This document shows, piece by piece, positions 16,595 through 24,589 of a stretch of 64,000 nucleotides of DNA. Source of the DNA: Aliirhizobium wenxiniae. Lineage in GTDB: Bacteria > Pseudomonadota > Alphaproteobacteria > Rhizobiales > Rhizobiaceae. Made by a program: the position numbers and the translations under genes. The stretch's first letter is position 1. Every line of letters begins with the position of its first letter. The stretch is from NCBI RefSeq assembly GCF_019511445.1, contig NZ_JAEUAN010000001.1, forward strand, positions 124,001-188,000, given 5' to 3'. Below the pieces are notes generated by a model. It was not told the DNA's origin. It worked only from the letters and a program-made list of their open reading frames with translations, and searched no databases.

Positions 16595-17386
16595 TCACTC
16601 CTCATAACTATGCCCCGCTCTCAGACCTTCCCGAACCCGATGGGCGATTGCCAGAAACTCCGGCGTCTCGCGGATTTCGAGCGGGCGGTCCTTTGGCAGT
16701 GTCGAGGTGATCACGTCCGTCACCCGGCCGGGGCGGGGGGACATGACGACGATCTTGGTCGACAGGTAGACGGCTTCCGGGATCGAGTGGGTGACGAAAC
16801 AGATGGTCTTTTCCGTCCGCGCCCAGAGCTTTAAAAGCTGTTCGTTCAGATGGTCGCGGACGATTTCGTCGAGTGCGCCAAAAGGTTCGTCCATCAGCAG
16901 GAGATCGGCGTCGAAGGCGAGTGCGCGGGCGATGGAGGCGCGTTGCTGCATGCCGCCGGAAAGCTGCCACGGGTATTTCTTGCCGAAGCCCGCAAGATTG
17001 ACGAGATCGAGCGTGCGCTCGATGCGCTCCTTCCGCTCTGCCGTCGAGTAGTTCATGATTTCCAGCGGCAGGGCGATATTCTTTTCGATCGTGCGCCAGG
17101 GATAAAGCGCCGGTGCCTGGAAGACGTAACCGTAGGAGCGCGATTTCCGGGTATTTTCCGGCGTCATGCCGTTGACGGTGATCTCGCCCGACGTGGCGCT
17201 TTCGAGATCGGCGATAACGCGCAGGAACGTGGTCTTGCCGCAGCCGGACGGGCCGATGAAGGAGACGAAATCGCCTCGCTTCACCTCCAGATCCACATCG
17301 GACAGCGCATGAACCGGACCGTCGCTCGTCTCGAAGGTCAGGCCGAGTTTTTTCGCGGAAACGACGGAGAAATTGTTCTCTGCCAT
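16595..17386 (-). CDS. ABC transporter ATP-binding protein (pyrimidine-operon importer)
   Basis: A 263-residue ATPase of the SsuB/TauB/NMT1 importer group. Walker A GPSGCGKTT is at residues 45-53, the signature LSGGMQQR at 142-149, Walker B LLLMDEPFGALDE at 162-174, and the H-loop histidine in CFVTHSIPEA. It starts seven bases downstream of the dihydropyrimidinase stop, so it is co-transcribed with it. The cognate permeases are separated from it by the DUF559 cassette. Confidence 0.95.
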   Translation of the reverse strand: MAENNFSVVSAKKLGLTFETSDGPVHALSDVDLEVKRGDFVSFIGPSGCGKTTFLRVIADLESATSGEITVNGMTPENTRKSRSYGYVFQAPALYPWRTIEKNIALPLEIMNYSTAERKERIERTLDLVNLAGFGKKYPWQLSGGMQQRASIARALAFDADLLLMDEPFGALDEIVRDHLNEQLLKLWARTEKTICFVTHSIPEAVYLSTKIVVMSPRPGRVTDVITSTLPKDRPLEIRETPEFLAIAHRVREGLRAGHSYEE

Positions 17387-17393
17387 GTCACGA

Positions 17394-18848
17394 TCACACG
17401 CCGCTTGCCGGAATTCCCGTTCGTTCGACCTTGCGCGGTGCGGTCAGTTCCTTCCAGGTGGAAAGCGCCTTCGATACCGCCGGATAGGGTTCGCGGGCGA
17501 CGAACTGGCCGTGGCCTTCACGGCTTTTTACCGTGCCGTCCTCGACGGCGACGACGCCGCGCGATAGCGTGTAGCGCGGCAGGCCGGTAACCTCTTTGCC
17601 CTCGAAGACATTGTAATCGATCGCCGATTGCTGGGTCTTGGCCGAGATGGTCTTCGACTTTTTCGGGTCGAGCACGACGAGATCAGCATCGGCGCCGACG
17701 AGGATCGCGCCCTTTCTCGGGTAGAGATTGAGGATCTTTGCGATATTGGTCGAGGTTACCGCGACGAATTCGTTCATGGTGATGCGGCCGGTGGCGACGC
17801 CGTAGGTCCACAGCATCGGCAAGCGATCTTCCAGACCGCCGGTGCCGTTCGGGATCTTTCTGAAATCACCGACGCCATAGCGTTTCTGATCGGTGGTGAA
17901 GGCGCAGTGGTCGGTCGCGACGCATTGCAGCGAACCGGAGGCAAGGCCTGCCCAGAGTGAATCCTGATGCTGCTTGTTGCGGAAGGGGGGCGACATGACG
18001 CGGCGGGCTGAGTGATCCCAGTCCTTGTCGAAATATTCGCTCTCATCGAGCGTCAGGTGCTGGATCAGCGGTTCGCCATAGACCCGCATGCCGTTCTGGC
18101 GCGCCCGGCGGATCGCTTCATGCGCCTGTTCGCAGGAAGTGTGGACGACATAAAGCGGCACGCCGGCCATGTCGGCGATGATGATGGCGCGGTTGGTGGC
18201 TTCGCCCTCGACCGAGGCCGGGCGCGAATAGGCGTGAGCTTCCGGGCCGTTATTGCCTTCATCCATCAATTTCTGCTGCATGGCGGCGACGACATCGCCG
18301 TTTTCGGCATGAACGAGGGGCAGTGCGCCAAGCTCGGCGCATCGCGAAAACGAGGCGAACATCTCGTCGTCATTGACCATCAACGAGCCCTTGTAGGCCA
18401 TGAAATGCTTGAAGGTGTTGATGCCTTTTTCCTCAACCACCGTCTTCATCTCGTCAAAAACCTGTTCGCTCCACCAGGTGACGGCCATGTGGAAGGAATA
18501 GTCGCAATGGGCGCGCGTCGCCTTGTTGTCCCAGCGTTTCAGCGCATCCAGCATGGACTGGCCGGGATCGGGAAGACAGAAATCGACCACCATCGTCGTG
18601 CCGCCAGCAAGTGCCGCGCGGGTGCCGCTATCGAAATCGTCGGCGGAATAGGTGCCCATGAAGGGCATTTCGAGATGGACATGCGGGTCGATGCCGCCCG
18701 GCATGACATAACAGCCGGTGGCATCGAGTATTTCTTCGCCCGCAAGGTCCGGGCCGATCTCGACGATCTTGCCGCCGTCTATCTTCACATCCGCCTTGTA
18801 GGTCAGGTCGGCGGTAACGATGGTTCCGTTTCTGATTACTGTGGCCAT
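17394..18848 (-). CDS. hydA: Dihydropyrimidinase / D-hydantoinase
   Basis: A 484-residue zinc amidohydrolase that opens dihydrouracil or dihydrothymine to the N-carbamoyl-beta-amino acid, step two of reductive pyrimidine degradation. The metal-binding HVHLEMPF is at residues 56-63; the carboxylated-lysine region is TFKHFMAYKGSLM (145-157). Later metal histidines are in LVHAENGDVV and VHTSCEQAHEA, and the catalytic aspartate in CVATDHCAF. Full length for the family. It lies between the GNAT gene and the ABC ATPase in the same direction, with preA/preT 17 kb away supplying the first step. Confidence 0.95.
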   Translation of the reverse strand: MATVIRNGTIVTADLTYKADVKIDGGKIVEIGPDLAGEEILDATGCYVMPGGIDPHVHLEMPFMGTYSADDFDSGTRAALAGGTTMVVDFCLPDPGQSMLDALKRWDNKATRAHCDYSFHMAVTWWSEQVFDEMKTVVEEKGINTFKHFMAYKGSLMVNDDEMFASFSRCAELGALPLVHAENGDVVAAMQQKLMDEGNNGPEAHAYSRPASVEGEATNRAIIIADMAGVPLYVVHTSCEQAHEAIRRARQNGMRVYGEPLIQHLTLDESEYFDKDWDHSARRVMSPPFRNKQHQDSLWAGLASGSLQCVATDHCAFTTDQKRYGVGDFRKIPNGTGGLEDRLPMLWTYGVATGRITMNEFVAVTSTNIAKILNLYPRKGAILVGADADLVVLDPKKSKTISAKTQQSAIDYNVFEGKEVTGLPRYTLSRGVVAVEDGTVKSREGHGQFVAREPYPAVSKALSTWKELTAPRKVERTGIPASGV

Positions 18849-18882
18849 GGTTGTTCCCCTTATCGTGTGCCGCAGTCAATCG

Positions 18883-18919
18883 CCCGAGATCGAGGACCTC
18901 AGGGACTGAACATCTCGGG
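18883..18919. repeat. 8-bp inverted repeat between GNAT gene and hydA
   Basis: CCCGAGAT (18883-18890) and ATCTCGGG (18912-18919) in the 112-bp gap upstream of hydA on the minus strand. There is no T-run on the minus strand, so it is not a strong terminator; it may mark processing or attenuation within the operon. Confidence 0.4.
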
Positions 18920-18960
18920 TGGTGATCGTTGTATTCCTGGTTTCGATGCGACGGAGGCGC

Positions 18961-19437
18961 TCATTGCGCTGCCTCCCGCTGTTTAAAATCCTTCATCATG
19001 AACAGGCTGTGCGGATTTTCCTCGTAATCCGCAAACGGGCCGCAAGACTGGTAGCCGAGCGCTTCGTATAGCCGGACGGCTTCGATATTCAGCGGGCCGG
19101 TTTCGAGATAGAGACGGATGACATTACGCACCGCTGCCAGCGTTTCGAGTTCGGCCATGATCTTTCGGCCGATGCCGTGGCCGCGTGCATCGTCATGAAC
19201 GAAGATGCGTTTCAGTTCAGCGCTGCCATCCGAGAACCACTTGATGCCGCCGCAGCCGACCGCCTTGCCGTCCAGCCTTGCGACCAGGAAGGAAATGTTG
19301 GGCTGGGACAAAGCATCGAGATCGACGGCGAAATTGCCTTCGGGCGGATAAAGCGATGCCATGTAGTCGTCGGAAAGCCCGATCAGGGCGGCGACTTCAG
19401 GCTGCTTCGGCTCCTCAATGGCAATCGTGACGGTCAC
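18961..19437 (-). CDS. GNAT-family N-acetyltransferase
   Basis: A 158-residue GNAT protein. The acetyl-CoA motif is GHGIGRKIMAELETLA (about residues 86-101), followed by NVIRLYLETGPLNIEAVRLYEALGYQSCGPF, which is the conserved C-terminal half. The start overlaps the stop of the amidohydrolase gene by four bases, so it is translationally coupled inside the pyrimidine operon. The substrate is unknown; acetylation of an amine produced by the pathway, such as beta-alanine or a related amino acid, would fit but is inference. Confidence 0.85.
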   Translation of the reverse strand: MTVTIAIEEPKQPEVAALIGLSDDYMASLYPPEGNFAVDLDALSQPNISFLVARLDGKAVGCGGIKWFSDGSAELKRIFVHDDARGHGIGRKIMAELETLAAVRNVIRLYLETGPLNIEAVRLYEALGYQSCGPFADYEENPHSLFMMKDFKQREAAQ

Positions 19438-20687
19438 TCGACAATCTCCGCCGTCTCCACCACTGCATGGAAGAGCACGTCGCAGCCGGCGGCGGCCCAG
19501 TCCTTCGAGATCTCTTCGGCCTCGTTATGCGACAGGCCGTCGACGCAGGGGCAGAAGATCATCGTGGTCGGGGCAAGCTTTGCGGCCCAGCAGGCATCGT
19601 GGCCGGCGCCGGAAATGATGTCCATGTGGCTGTAGCCGAGCTTTTCTGCCGCACCGCGAACACGGCCGACCAGCGTCGGATCGAAGGTCACCGGATCGAA
19701 ATGGCCGACGGCCTCGACCGCGCAGCCGACGCCTAAGGCTTCGCAGACTTCCGTTGCCGCCGCCTCGATTTTGGCGCGCATGCGGTCGAGCTTTTCCTGG
19801 CTCGGCGTGCGCAGGTCGACGGTGAAGACCACTTTGCCGGGAAGCACGTTGCGGGAGTTCGGGGTGAAGAAGGCCTGGCCGACGCCGGCGACAGCGCCCG
19901 GCTGTTCGGCCATGGCGATTTCCTGCACCTTTTCCATGATGCGGCCGAAGGCGAGGCCGGCATTGACGCGCATCGCCATCGGGGTGGAGCCGGTATGGGC
20001 TTCCTTGCCGGTCAGGGTGAATTCAAGCCACCAGAGGCCCTGACAGTGGGTGACGACGCCGATCTGCTTCTCCTCGGCTTCAAGGATCGGACCCTGTTCG
20101 ATGTGATATTCGAAATAGGCATGCATCTTTCGCGCGCCCACTTCCTCGTCGCCCAGCCAGCCGATGCGCTTCAGCTCGTCGCCATAGGTTTTTCCCTCGG
20201 GATCCTTGCGGGCGTAGGCATAATCGATCGTATGAATGCCGGCGAAAACGCCGGAGGCGAGCATGGCAGGCGCAAAACGGGCGCCTTCCTCGTTTGCCCA
20301 GTTGGTGACGACGATCGGGTGCTTTGTCTTGATGCCGAGGTCGTTCATCGAGCGGACGACTTCAAGGCCGGCGAGCACGCCAAGCACGCCGTCGAACTTG
20401 CCGCCGGTCGGTTGGGTGTCGAGATGGGAGCCGATATAGACGGGAAGCGCATCCGGGTCGCTGCCTGCGCGGGTGGCGAACATCGTGCCCATCTTGTCGA
20501 CGCCGACCGTCATGCCGGCCGCTTCACACCAGCGTTTGAAGAGGTGGCGGCCTTCGCCATCGGCATCTGTCAGGGTCTGGCGATTGTTGCCGCCGGCAAT
20601 GCCGGGGCCGATCTTTGCCATATCCATCAACATGTCCCAGAGACGGTCGCCGTTGACGCGCAAGTTCTCGCCCGGTGCTGCCACCAT
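19434..20687 (-). CDS. hyuC: Zn-dependent amidohydrolase, beta-ureidopropionase type (M20 family)
   Basis: A 417-residue M20-family hydrolase of the allantoate amidohydrolase / N-carbamoyl-amino-acid hydrolase group. Metal ligands are visible at His88 (GSHLDTQPTGGKFDG), Asp99 and the NEEGARF pair at 133-134, with HIEQGPILE downstream. In this operon the expected substrate is N-carbamoyl-beta-alanine (or its methyl homologue), giving beta-alanine, CO2 and NH3, step three of reductive pyrimidine degradation; allantoate is the alternative. ATG 20687 follows AAGGA. It is divergent from rutR, with a palindromic operator candidate between. Confidence 0.92.
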   Translation of the reverse strand: MVAAPGENLRVNGDRLWDMLMDMAKIGPGIAGGNNRQTLTDADGEGRHLFKRWCEAAGMTVGVDKMGTMFATRAGSDPDALPVYIGSHLDTQPTGGKFDGVLGVLAGLEVVRSMNDLGIKTKHPIVVTNWANEEGARFAPAMLASGVFAGIHTIDYAYARKDPEGKTYGDELKRIGWLGDEEVGARKMHAYFEYHIEQGPILEAEEKQIGVVTHCQGLWWLEFTLTGKEAHTGSTPMAMRVNAGLAFGRIMEKVQEIAMAEQPGAVAGVGQAFFTPNSRNVLPGKVVFTVDLRTPSQEKLDRMRAKIEAAATEVCEALGVGCAVEAVGHFDPVTFDPTLVGRVRGAAEKLGYSHMDIISGAGHDACWAAKLAPTTMIFCPCVDGLSHNEAEEISKDWAAAGCDVLFHAVVETAEIVE

Positions 20688-20809
20688 TTTCAAATTCCTT
20701 ATCTGTTTATGCTCTGCCGACCGGCAGTAAATCTGTTCGTTCCCATGGGCCTCGTCCGGCTTTGAAGCCGGAAGATCGGCATTGCGTTTGAACCGCTTGT
20801 CGCCGATAA

Positions 20810-20827
20810 TTTAACCGCTTGGTAAAA
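20810..20827. promoter_or_regulatory. RutR-type operator candidate TTTAACCGCTTGGTAAAA
   Basis: An imperfect palindrome between the divergent hyuC and rutR genes with the layout TTnACC-N4-GGTnAA, the architecture of the E. coli RutR box (TTGACC-N4-GGTCAA). The same layout occurs upstream of preT at 38166-38183. The 9-bp core AACCGCTTG is repeated directly 22 bp upstream (20791-20799), two helical turns away. Confidence 0.6.
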
Positions 20828-20925
20828 GCTTACAATTTCCCCAGCAGCACTCAAGCTGAAAATCGTCTCACATCAGATGTTTTGAAGGATTTGGCGATGG
20901 GGAGCCACGAGGGGTACCGGACGGC

Positions 20926-21564
20926 ATGGCCATTTCCAGAGCGGCGAAGACGCAGCGGCGCACGCGCATCCAGGAGGAGAAGGAAGAACTGATCCTCGAG
21001 GCTGCTCTCGACGTGTTTTCGCAGAATGGTTTTCGCGGCTCGACGATCGACCAGATCGCCGAGGCGGCGGGCATGTCGAAGCCCAATCTTCTTTATTATT
21101 TCCGCACCAAGGAAGCGATCCACCGGCAGTTGATCGACCGGGTTCTGACCACATGGCTGGAGCCGCTTCGGGTGTTCGACGCCGATGGCGACCCGGAAAG
21201 CGAGATCCGCTCCTATATTCGCCGTAAGCTTGAGATGGCGCGGGATTTTCCGCGTGAAAGCCGTCTGTTCGCCAATGAAATTCTACAGGGTGCGCCGCGG
21301 ATCGAGGATGAGTTGAAGGGGCCGCTGAAGGAGCTGGTGGACGAAAAGGCCGCTGTCATCCGCGCCTGGGCGCGCGCTGGCAAGATTGCCAGATGCGATC
21401 CCTATCACCTGATTTTTTCAATCTGGTCGACGACGCAGCATTATGCCGACTTCGACGTGCAGGTGAGGGCGGTGCTGGGGCAGGCGCATTCCGGCGAGGG
21501 ACGGTTCGAGGATGCGGCGCGGTTTCTGGAGGCGCTGTTCATGGATGGGTTGCGGGTGCGGTAA
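20926..21564 (+). CDS. rutR: TetR-family pyrimidine regulator RutR
   Basis: A 212-residue TetR-type repressor. The helix-turn-helix spans about residues 24-66 (LEAALDVFSQNGFRGSTIDQIAEAAGMSKPNLLYYFRTKEAIH), very close to RutR, and the ligand domain has matching stretches: SRLFANEILQGAP, PLKELVDEKAAVI and HLIFSIWSTTQHYADF. In E. coli RutR releases DNA when it binds uracil or thymine. Divergence from the hyu/hyd operon and the operator-like palindrome at 20810 fit a local repressor of pyrimidine catabolism. The ATG at 20926 is weakly supplied with a ribosome-binding site. Confidence 0.92.
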   Translation: MAISRAAKTQRRTRIQEEKEELILEAALDVFSQNGFRGSTIDQIAEAAGMSKPNLLYYFRTKEAIHRQLIDRVLTTWLEPLRVFDADGDPESEIRSYIRRKLEMARDFPRESRLFANEILQGAPRIEDELKGPLKELVDEKAAVIRAWARAGKIARCDPYHLIFSIWSTTQHYADFDVQVRAVLGQAHSGEGRFEDAARFLEALFMDGLRVR

Positions 21565-21693
21565 GGGCGTTTTGCCCGGACAGGATCCCCTCACTTGCGA
21601 TTTCTAAGATCTTAGCTTCAGCCAAGTCTTAGATTTTGTTGTTGAGGGGATTTTTCCCTAGAATGCTTCGTCGATCTCCTGGAGACAAAACGA

Positions 21694-21720
21694 AAAACGC
21701 CGGCGTGAAGCCGGCGTTTT
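21694..21720 (-). terminator. Intrinsic terminator after glnII (probably bidirectional)
   Basis: AAAACGCCGGC (21694-21704), five-base loop, GCCGGCGTTTT (21710-21720). On the minus strand the stem is followed by TTTTTCGTTTT. It lies 25 bp past the glnII stop and could also stop transcripts from rutR. Confidence 0.88.
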
Positions 21721-21745
21721 CCGTTTATCCTTGGGAGGACTTTTA

Positions 21746-22780
21746 TCAGGCGGCGGCCGACTTTGCGGTCGGGACTTCCGAGATCGTCTTCAGAACCTGG
21801 GAAGCGATCTGGTAGGGGCAGCCCTGGGAGTTCGGACGACGGTCTTCGAGGTAGCCCTTGTAGCCGTTGTTGACGAAGGAGTGCGGAACGCGGATCGAAG
21901 CGCCACGGTCAGCAACGCCGTAGGAGAACTTGTTCCACGGAGCGGTTTCGTGCTTGCCGGTCAGGCGCAGGTGGTTGTCCGGGCCGTAGACGTCGATGTG
22001 AGCCTGCAGGTTCTTTTCGAACTGCGCCATGAGGGCTTCGAAATAGTCCTTGCCGCCAACTTCGCGCATGTACTTGGTCGAGAAGTTGCAGTGCATGCCC
22101 GAGCCGTTCCAGTCGGTGTCTCCGAGCGGCTTGCAGTGGAATTCGACGTCGATGCCGTACTGTTCGCACAGACGGAGCAGGAGGTAACGTGCCATCCAGA
22201 TCTGGTCGGCGGCGCGCTTGGAGCCCTTGCCGAAAATCTGGAATTCCCACTGGCCCTTGGCCACTTCGGCGTTGATGCCTTCGTGGTTGATGCCGGCTTC
22301 GAGGCACAGGTCGAGGTGCTCTTCAACGATTTCGCGGGCAACCGAACCGACGTTCTTGTAGCCGACGCCCGTGTAGTACGGACCCTGCGGAGCCGGGTAA
22401 CCCTGTTCCGGGAAGCCGAGCGGGCGGCCGTCCTGGTAGAAGAAGTATTCCTGCTCGAAGCCGAACCATGCATCTTCGTCGTCGAGGATGGTTGCGCGGC
22501 TGTTGGACGAATGCGGAGTGACGCCGTCCGGCATCATGACTTCGCACATGACCAGAGCACCGTTGGTGCGGGCCGGATCCGGGTAGATGGCGACAGGCTT
22601 CAGAACGCAGTCCGACGAACGGCCTTCGGCCTGCATCGTCGAGGAACCGTCAAAGCCCCAAAGCGGAAGCTGCTCGAGCGTCGGGAAAGAATCGAATTCC
22701 TTGATCTGCGTCTTGCCGCGCAGGTTCGGGACGGGGGTGTAGCCGTCCAGCCAGATGTACTCGAGCTTATACTTGGTCAT
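21746..22780 (-). CDS. glnII: Glutamine synthetase, type II
   Basis: A 344-residue GSII, the eukaryotic-type enzyme that rhizobia keep beside GSI; it makes glutamine from glutamate, ammonia and ATP in the cytoplasm. Typical segments are LPLWGFDGSSTMQAEG, RATILDDEDAWFGFEQEYFF, AEVAKGQWEFQIFG, NGSGMHCNFSTK, RLTGKHETAPWNKFSYGVADRGASIRVP and the C-terminal EDRRPNSQGCPYQIASQVL. The start at ATG 22780 (GAGAG upstream) gives the exact family N-terminus MTKYKLEYIWLDG. A sigma54 promoter at 22872-22887 indicates nitrogen control via NtrC. It lies downstream of ammonia-producing loci. Confidence 0.97.
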   Translation of the reverse strand: MTKYKLEYIWLDGYTPVPNLRGKTQIKEFDSFPTLEQLPLWGFDGSSTMQAEGRSSDCVLKPVAIYPDPARTNGALVMCEVMMPDGVTPHSSNSRATILDDEDAWFGFEQEYFFYQDGRPLGFPEQGYPAPQGPYYTGVGYKNVGSVAREIVEEHLDLCLEAGINHEGINAEVAKGQWEFQIFGKGSKRAADQIWMARYLLLRLCEQYGIDVEFHCKPLGDTDWNGSGMHCNFSTKYMREVGGKDYFEALMAQFEKNLQAHIDVYGPDNHLRLTGKHETAPWNKFSYGVADRGASIRVPHSFVNNGYKGYLEDRRPNSQGCPYQIASQVLKTISEVPTAKSAAA

Positions 22781-22871
22781 GTTTTGTCTCTCAGGCCGTG
22801 TGTTCATCGTTGAGCCGTCCGAAGACCGCCTCCCTGCATCAGGGTCGGCATCCCGGGCTTGAACAAATGAA

Positions 22872-22887
22872 TGCATGCTGCGTGCCA
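22872..22887 (-). promoter_or_regulatory. Sigma54 (-24/-12) promoter of glnII
   Basis: On the minus strand TGGCACGCAGCATGCA, with GG and GC exactly ten bases apart, matching TGGCAC-N5-TTGCA well. Transcription would start near 22860, leaving a leader of about 80 bases before the glnII ATG. Rhizobial glnII genes are known to be NtrC/RpoN dependent. Confidence 0.82.
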
Positions 22888-23199
22888 GTTTGGATGTCTA
22901 CGGTGTCGAGCGATGAAAAAAATGTCACTGCCGCTCAAACAGGCTGTTTTGGACAAGCCGGTCGCGTTTGGATTTGCTTAATAAACAAGCCGAATTTGGA
23001 TGCGGGCAGCTTCATCCGGAACCCGAATGACTGCATCACCGTTGAGCGTAGTTCACAGCATGCGGCGTTGTGCAATCTTATTTGCTTACAATCTCCGCTG
23101 GCGGAATCTGTTGGAATGATGTAAAATGCAGCAATTGGATTAAAAAATAGGCAGAAATGATGCCTGTCCAATGTGATGCAGTCGTTCAGGAGGCGATAG

Positions 23200-23391
23200 A
23201 TGGCAAGCATCCATCGTGAAACAGCAAAGATTTATGAGTTTCCCCTGATGCAGCGGAGACGTCTTGATAATGGGCTGACCGCGCCGGTTTCTTCCAAGGA
23301 GGTGATTTTCTCCGTGGTGGATACCTGCTGGTACCACGGCGAGGCCATTCGCGAGGATGAGCACGCGCACGACGCGCCGAAACCCTGCTGA
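23200..23391 (+). CDS. DUF2735 protein, glnII-linked
   Basis: A 63-residue protein beginning MASIHRETAKIYEFP, the DUF2735 signature found beside glnII in Rhizobiales. It has an unusually good ribosome-binding site (AGGAGG, seven bases before ATG 23200). No signal peptide or membrane segment is visible; the C-terminus is histidine/aspartate rich (REDEHAHDAP). Function is unknown. Divergent placement from glnII across a 420-bp control region suggests that it responds to nitrogen as well. Confidence in the gene is high, in the function none. Confidence 0.85.
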   Translation: MASIHRETAKIYEFPLMQRRRLDNGLTAPVSSKEVIFSVVDTCWYHGEAIREDEHAHDAPKPC

Positions 23392-23437
23392 CATCGGTTT
23401 CATAATGTCTGAAGCCACCCGATCGCGGGTGGTCTGA

Positions 23438-24475
23438 TCAGAAGCCGAAGAGCTTCAATGCGGCATAGCCGAAGGCAGCGATGAAAATCCAGCCGAATGC
23501 GCCGAGCGCCAGCGGTCGCCATCCTTCAGCACGCAGTTTGCCGATATTCGCCTGCAGGCCCATGGCGGCAAGCGCCATGGACAGAAGGAAATTCGTCAGC
23601 ATGACGATGTTTCCGGTCAGATCCGCGGGGATGGAAACCGCACTGTTTACCAACATCATTGCGACGAAACCGAGGACGAACCACGGAATGGGTGACGATA
23701 CGCGCTGGCCGTCGTTCAAGTTGGCGCCGGACCCTGATCGCATGGCCAAGGCCAGCGTCATGATCAGTGGGGCGAGCAGGACGACGCGTGCCAGCTTGGA
23801 GATCGTGCCGAACTGGCCAGCCACGTCGCCGGCCTGAAAGGACGCGGCTACGACCTGCGCGACCTCGTGGATGGTGGCGCCGGACCAGAGGCCGTAGGCG
23901 CGTTCATCAAGACCCAGCGGCGCAGCCAGCAGCGGATAGGCGATCATCGAGATCGAGCCGAAAAGGGTGACGCAGGCGACGGCATAGGCGACATGTTCCT
24001 GCCTGCCGCGCACGACGGTATTGGCCGCGATAACGGCGGATGCGCCGCAGACAGAGGTTCCGGCTGCAATCAGATCGGTCAGTTGCCTGTCGACCCCCAT
24101 CAGCCTGCCGGTCAGGCGTATCGCGAGAAATGTCGCCACCAGCGTCAGTGCCACCATTAGAAGGGCCGAGCCGCCGAGCGACAGAATCTGGGCTATCGTG
24201 ACCTGCAGACCGAGCAGGATGATGCCGGCCCTCAGGATGCGTTTCAGCGAGAACTGGATGCCGGCTTCGACGGCCTGCGGCAGGGCGATGGTGTTGCGGA
24301 TCAGCATGCCGAGGATGATGGAGAGAATTAGCGGGCTCAGCGCCATCCACCCGGTCGCCGATCTGATCGTCAATGCCGCCGCAGCGATTGCGGCCGTCAG
24401 TGCCAAGCCGGGCAGAAGCGGCTTCAATCCCGAAAGGGATGAATAAGGACGTTCTGCCCAGTCTGAAAATGACAT
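23438..24475 (-). CDS. yeiH: YeiH/UPF0324 family membrane protein
   Basis: A 345-residue integral membrane protein with about ten hydrophobic segments, matching the YeiH family of putative exporters (implicated in sulfite/sulfur compound handling in enterobacteria). Diagnostic are LSPLILSIILGMLIRNT, LRAGIILLGLQVTIAQI, the AAGTSVCGASAVIAANTVV motif, and LWSGATIHEVAQVVAASFQAG. It is divergent from a LysR regulator of YeiE type, the classical arrangement, with two palindromes in the shared promoter region. Substrate unproven. Confidence 0.92.
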   Translation of the reverse strand: MSFSDWAERPYSSLSGLKPLLPGLALTAAIAAAALTIRSATGWMALSPLILSIILGMLIRNTIALPQAVEAGIQFSLKRILRAGIILLGLQVTIAQILSLGGSALLMVALTLVATFLAIRLTGRLMGVDRQLTDLIAAGTSVCGASAVIAANTVVRGRQEHVAYAVACVTLFGSISMIAYPLLAAPLGLDERAYGLWSGATIHEVAQVVAASFQAGDVAGQFGTISKLARVVLLAPLIMTLALAMRSGSGANLNDGQRVSSPIPWFVLGFVAMMLVNSAVSIPADLTGNIVMLTNFLLSMALAAMGLQANIGKLRAEGWRPLALGAFGWIFIAAFGYAALKLFGF

Positions 24476-24501
24476 TGTTTAAATTCCACGAAATTACAGG
24501 A

Positions 24502-24530
24502 TTCTCGAATGTCATTCTCCATTTCGAGAA
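24502..24530. promoter_or_regulatory. LysR-type operator candidate TTCTCGAA-N13-TTCGAGAA
   Basis: A perfect 8-bp inverted repeat (24502-24509 and 24523-24530) in the yeiH/lysR intergenic region. Spacing and position fit the recognition binding site of a LysR-type regulator controlling the divergent transporter and itself. Confidence 0.7.
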
Positions 24531-24564
24531 AGAACAAATCAAATTCATAAGTTTTGTGATATCG

Positions 24565-24579
24565 TTCGATAAAATCGAA
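24565..24579. promoter_or_regulatory. Second palindrome TTCGATAAAATCGAA near the LysR start
   Basis: A 15-bp perfect palindrome (TTCGAT-AAA-ATCGAA) ending 11 bp before the LysR ATG and overlapping its likely promoter. It shares the TTCGA half-site with the stronger upstream palindrome and may be the activation or autoregulatory site. Confidence 0.6.
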
Positions 24580-24589
24580 TGGTGAGCCG

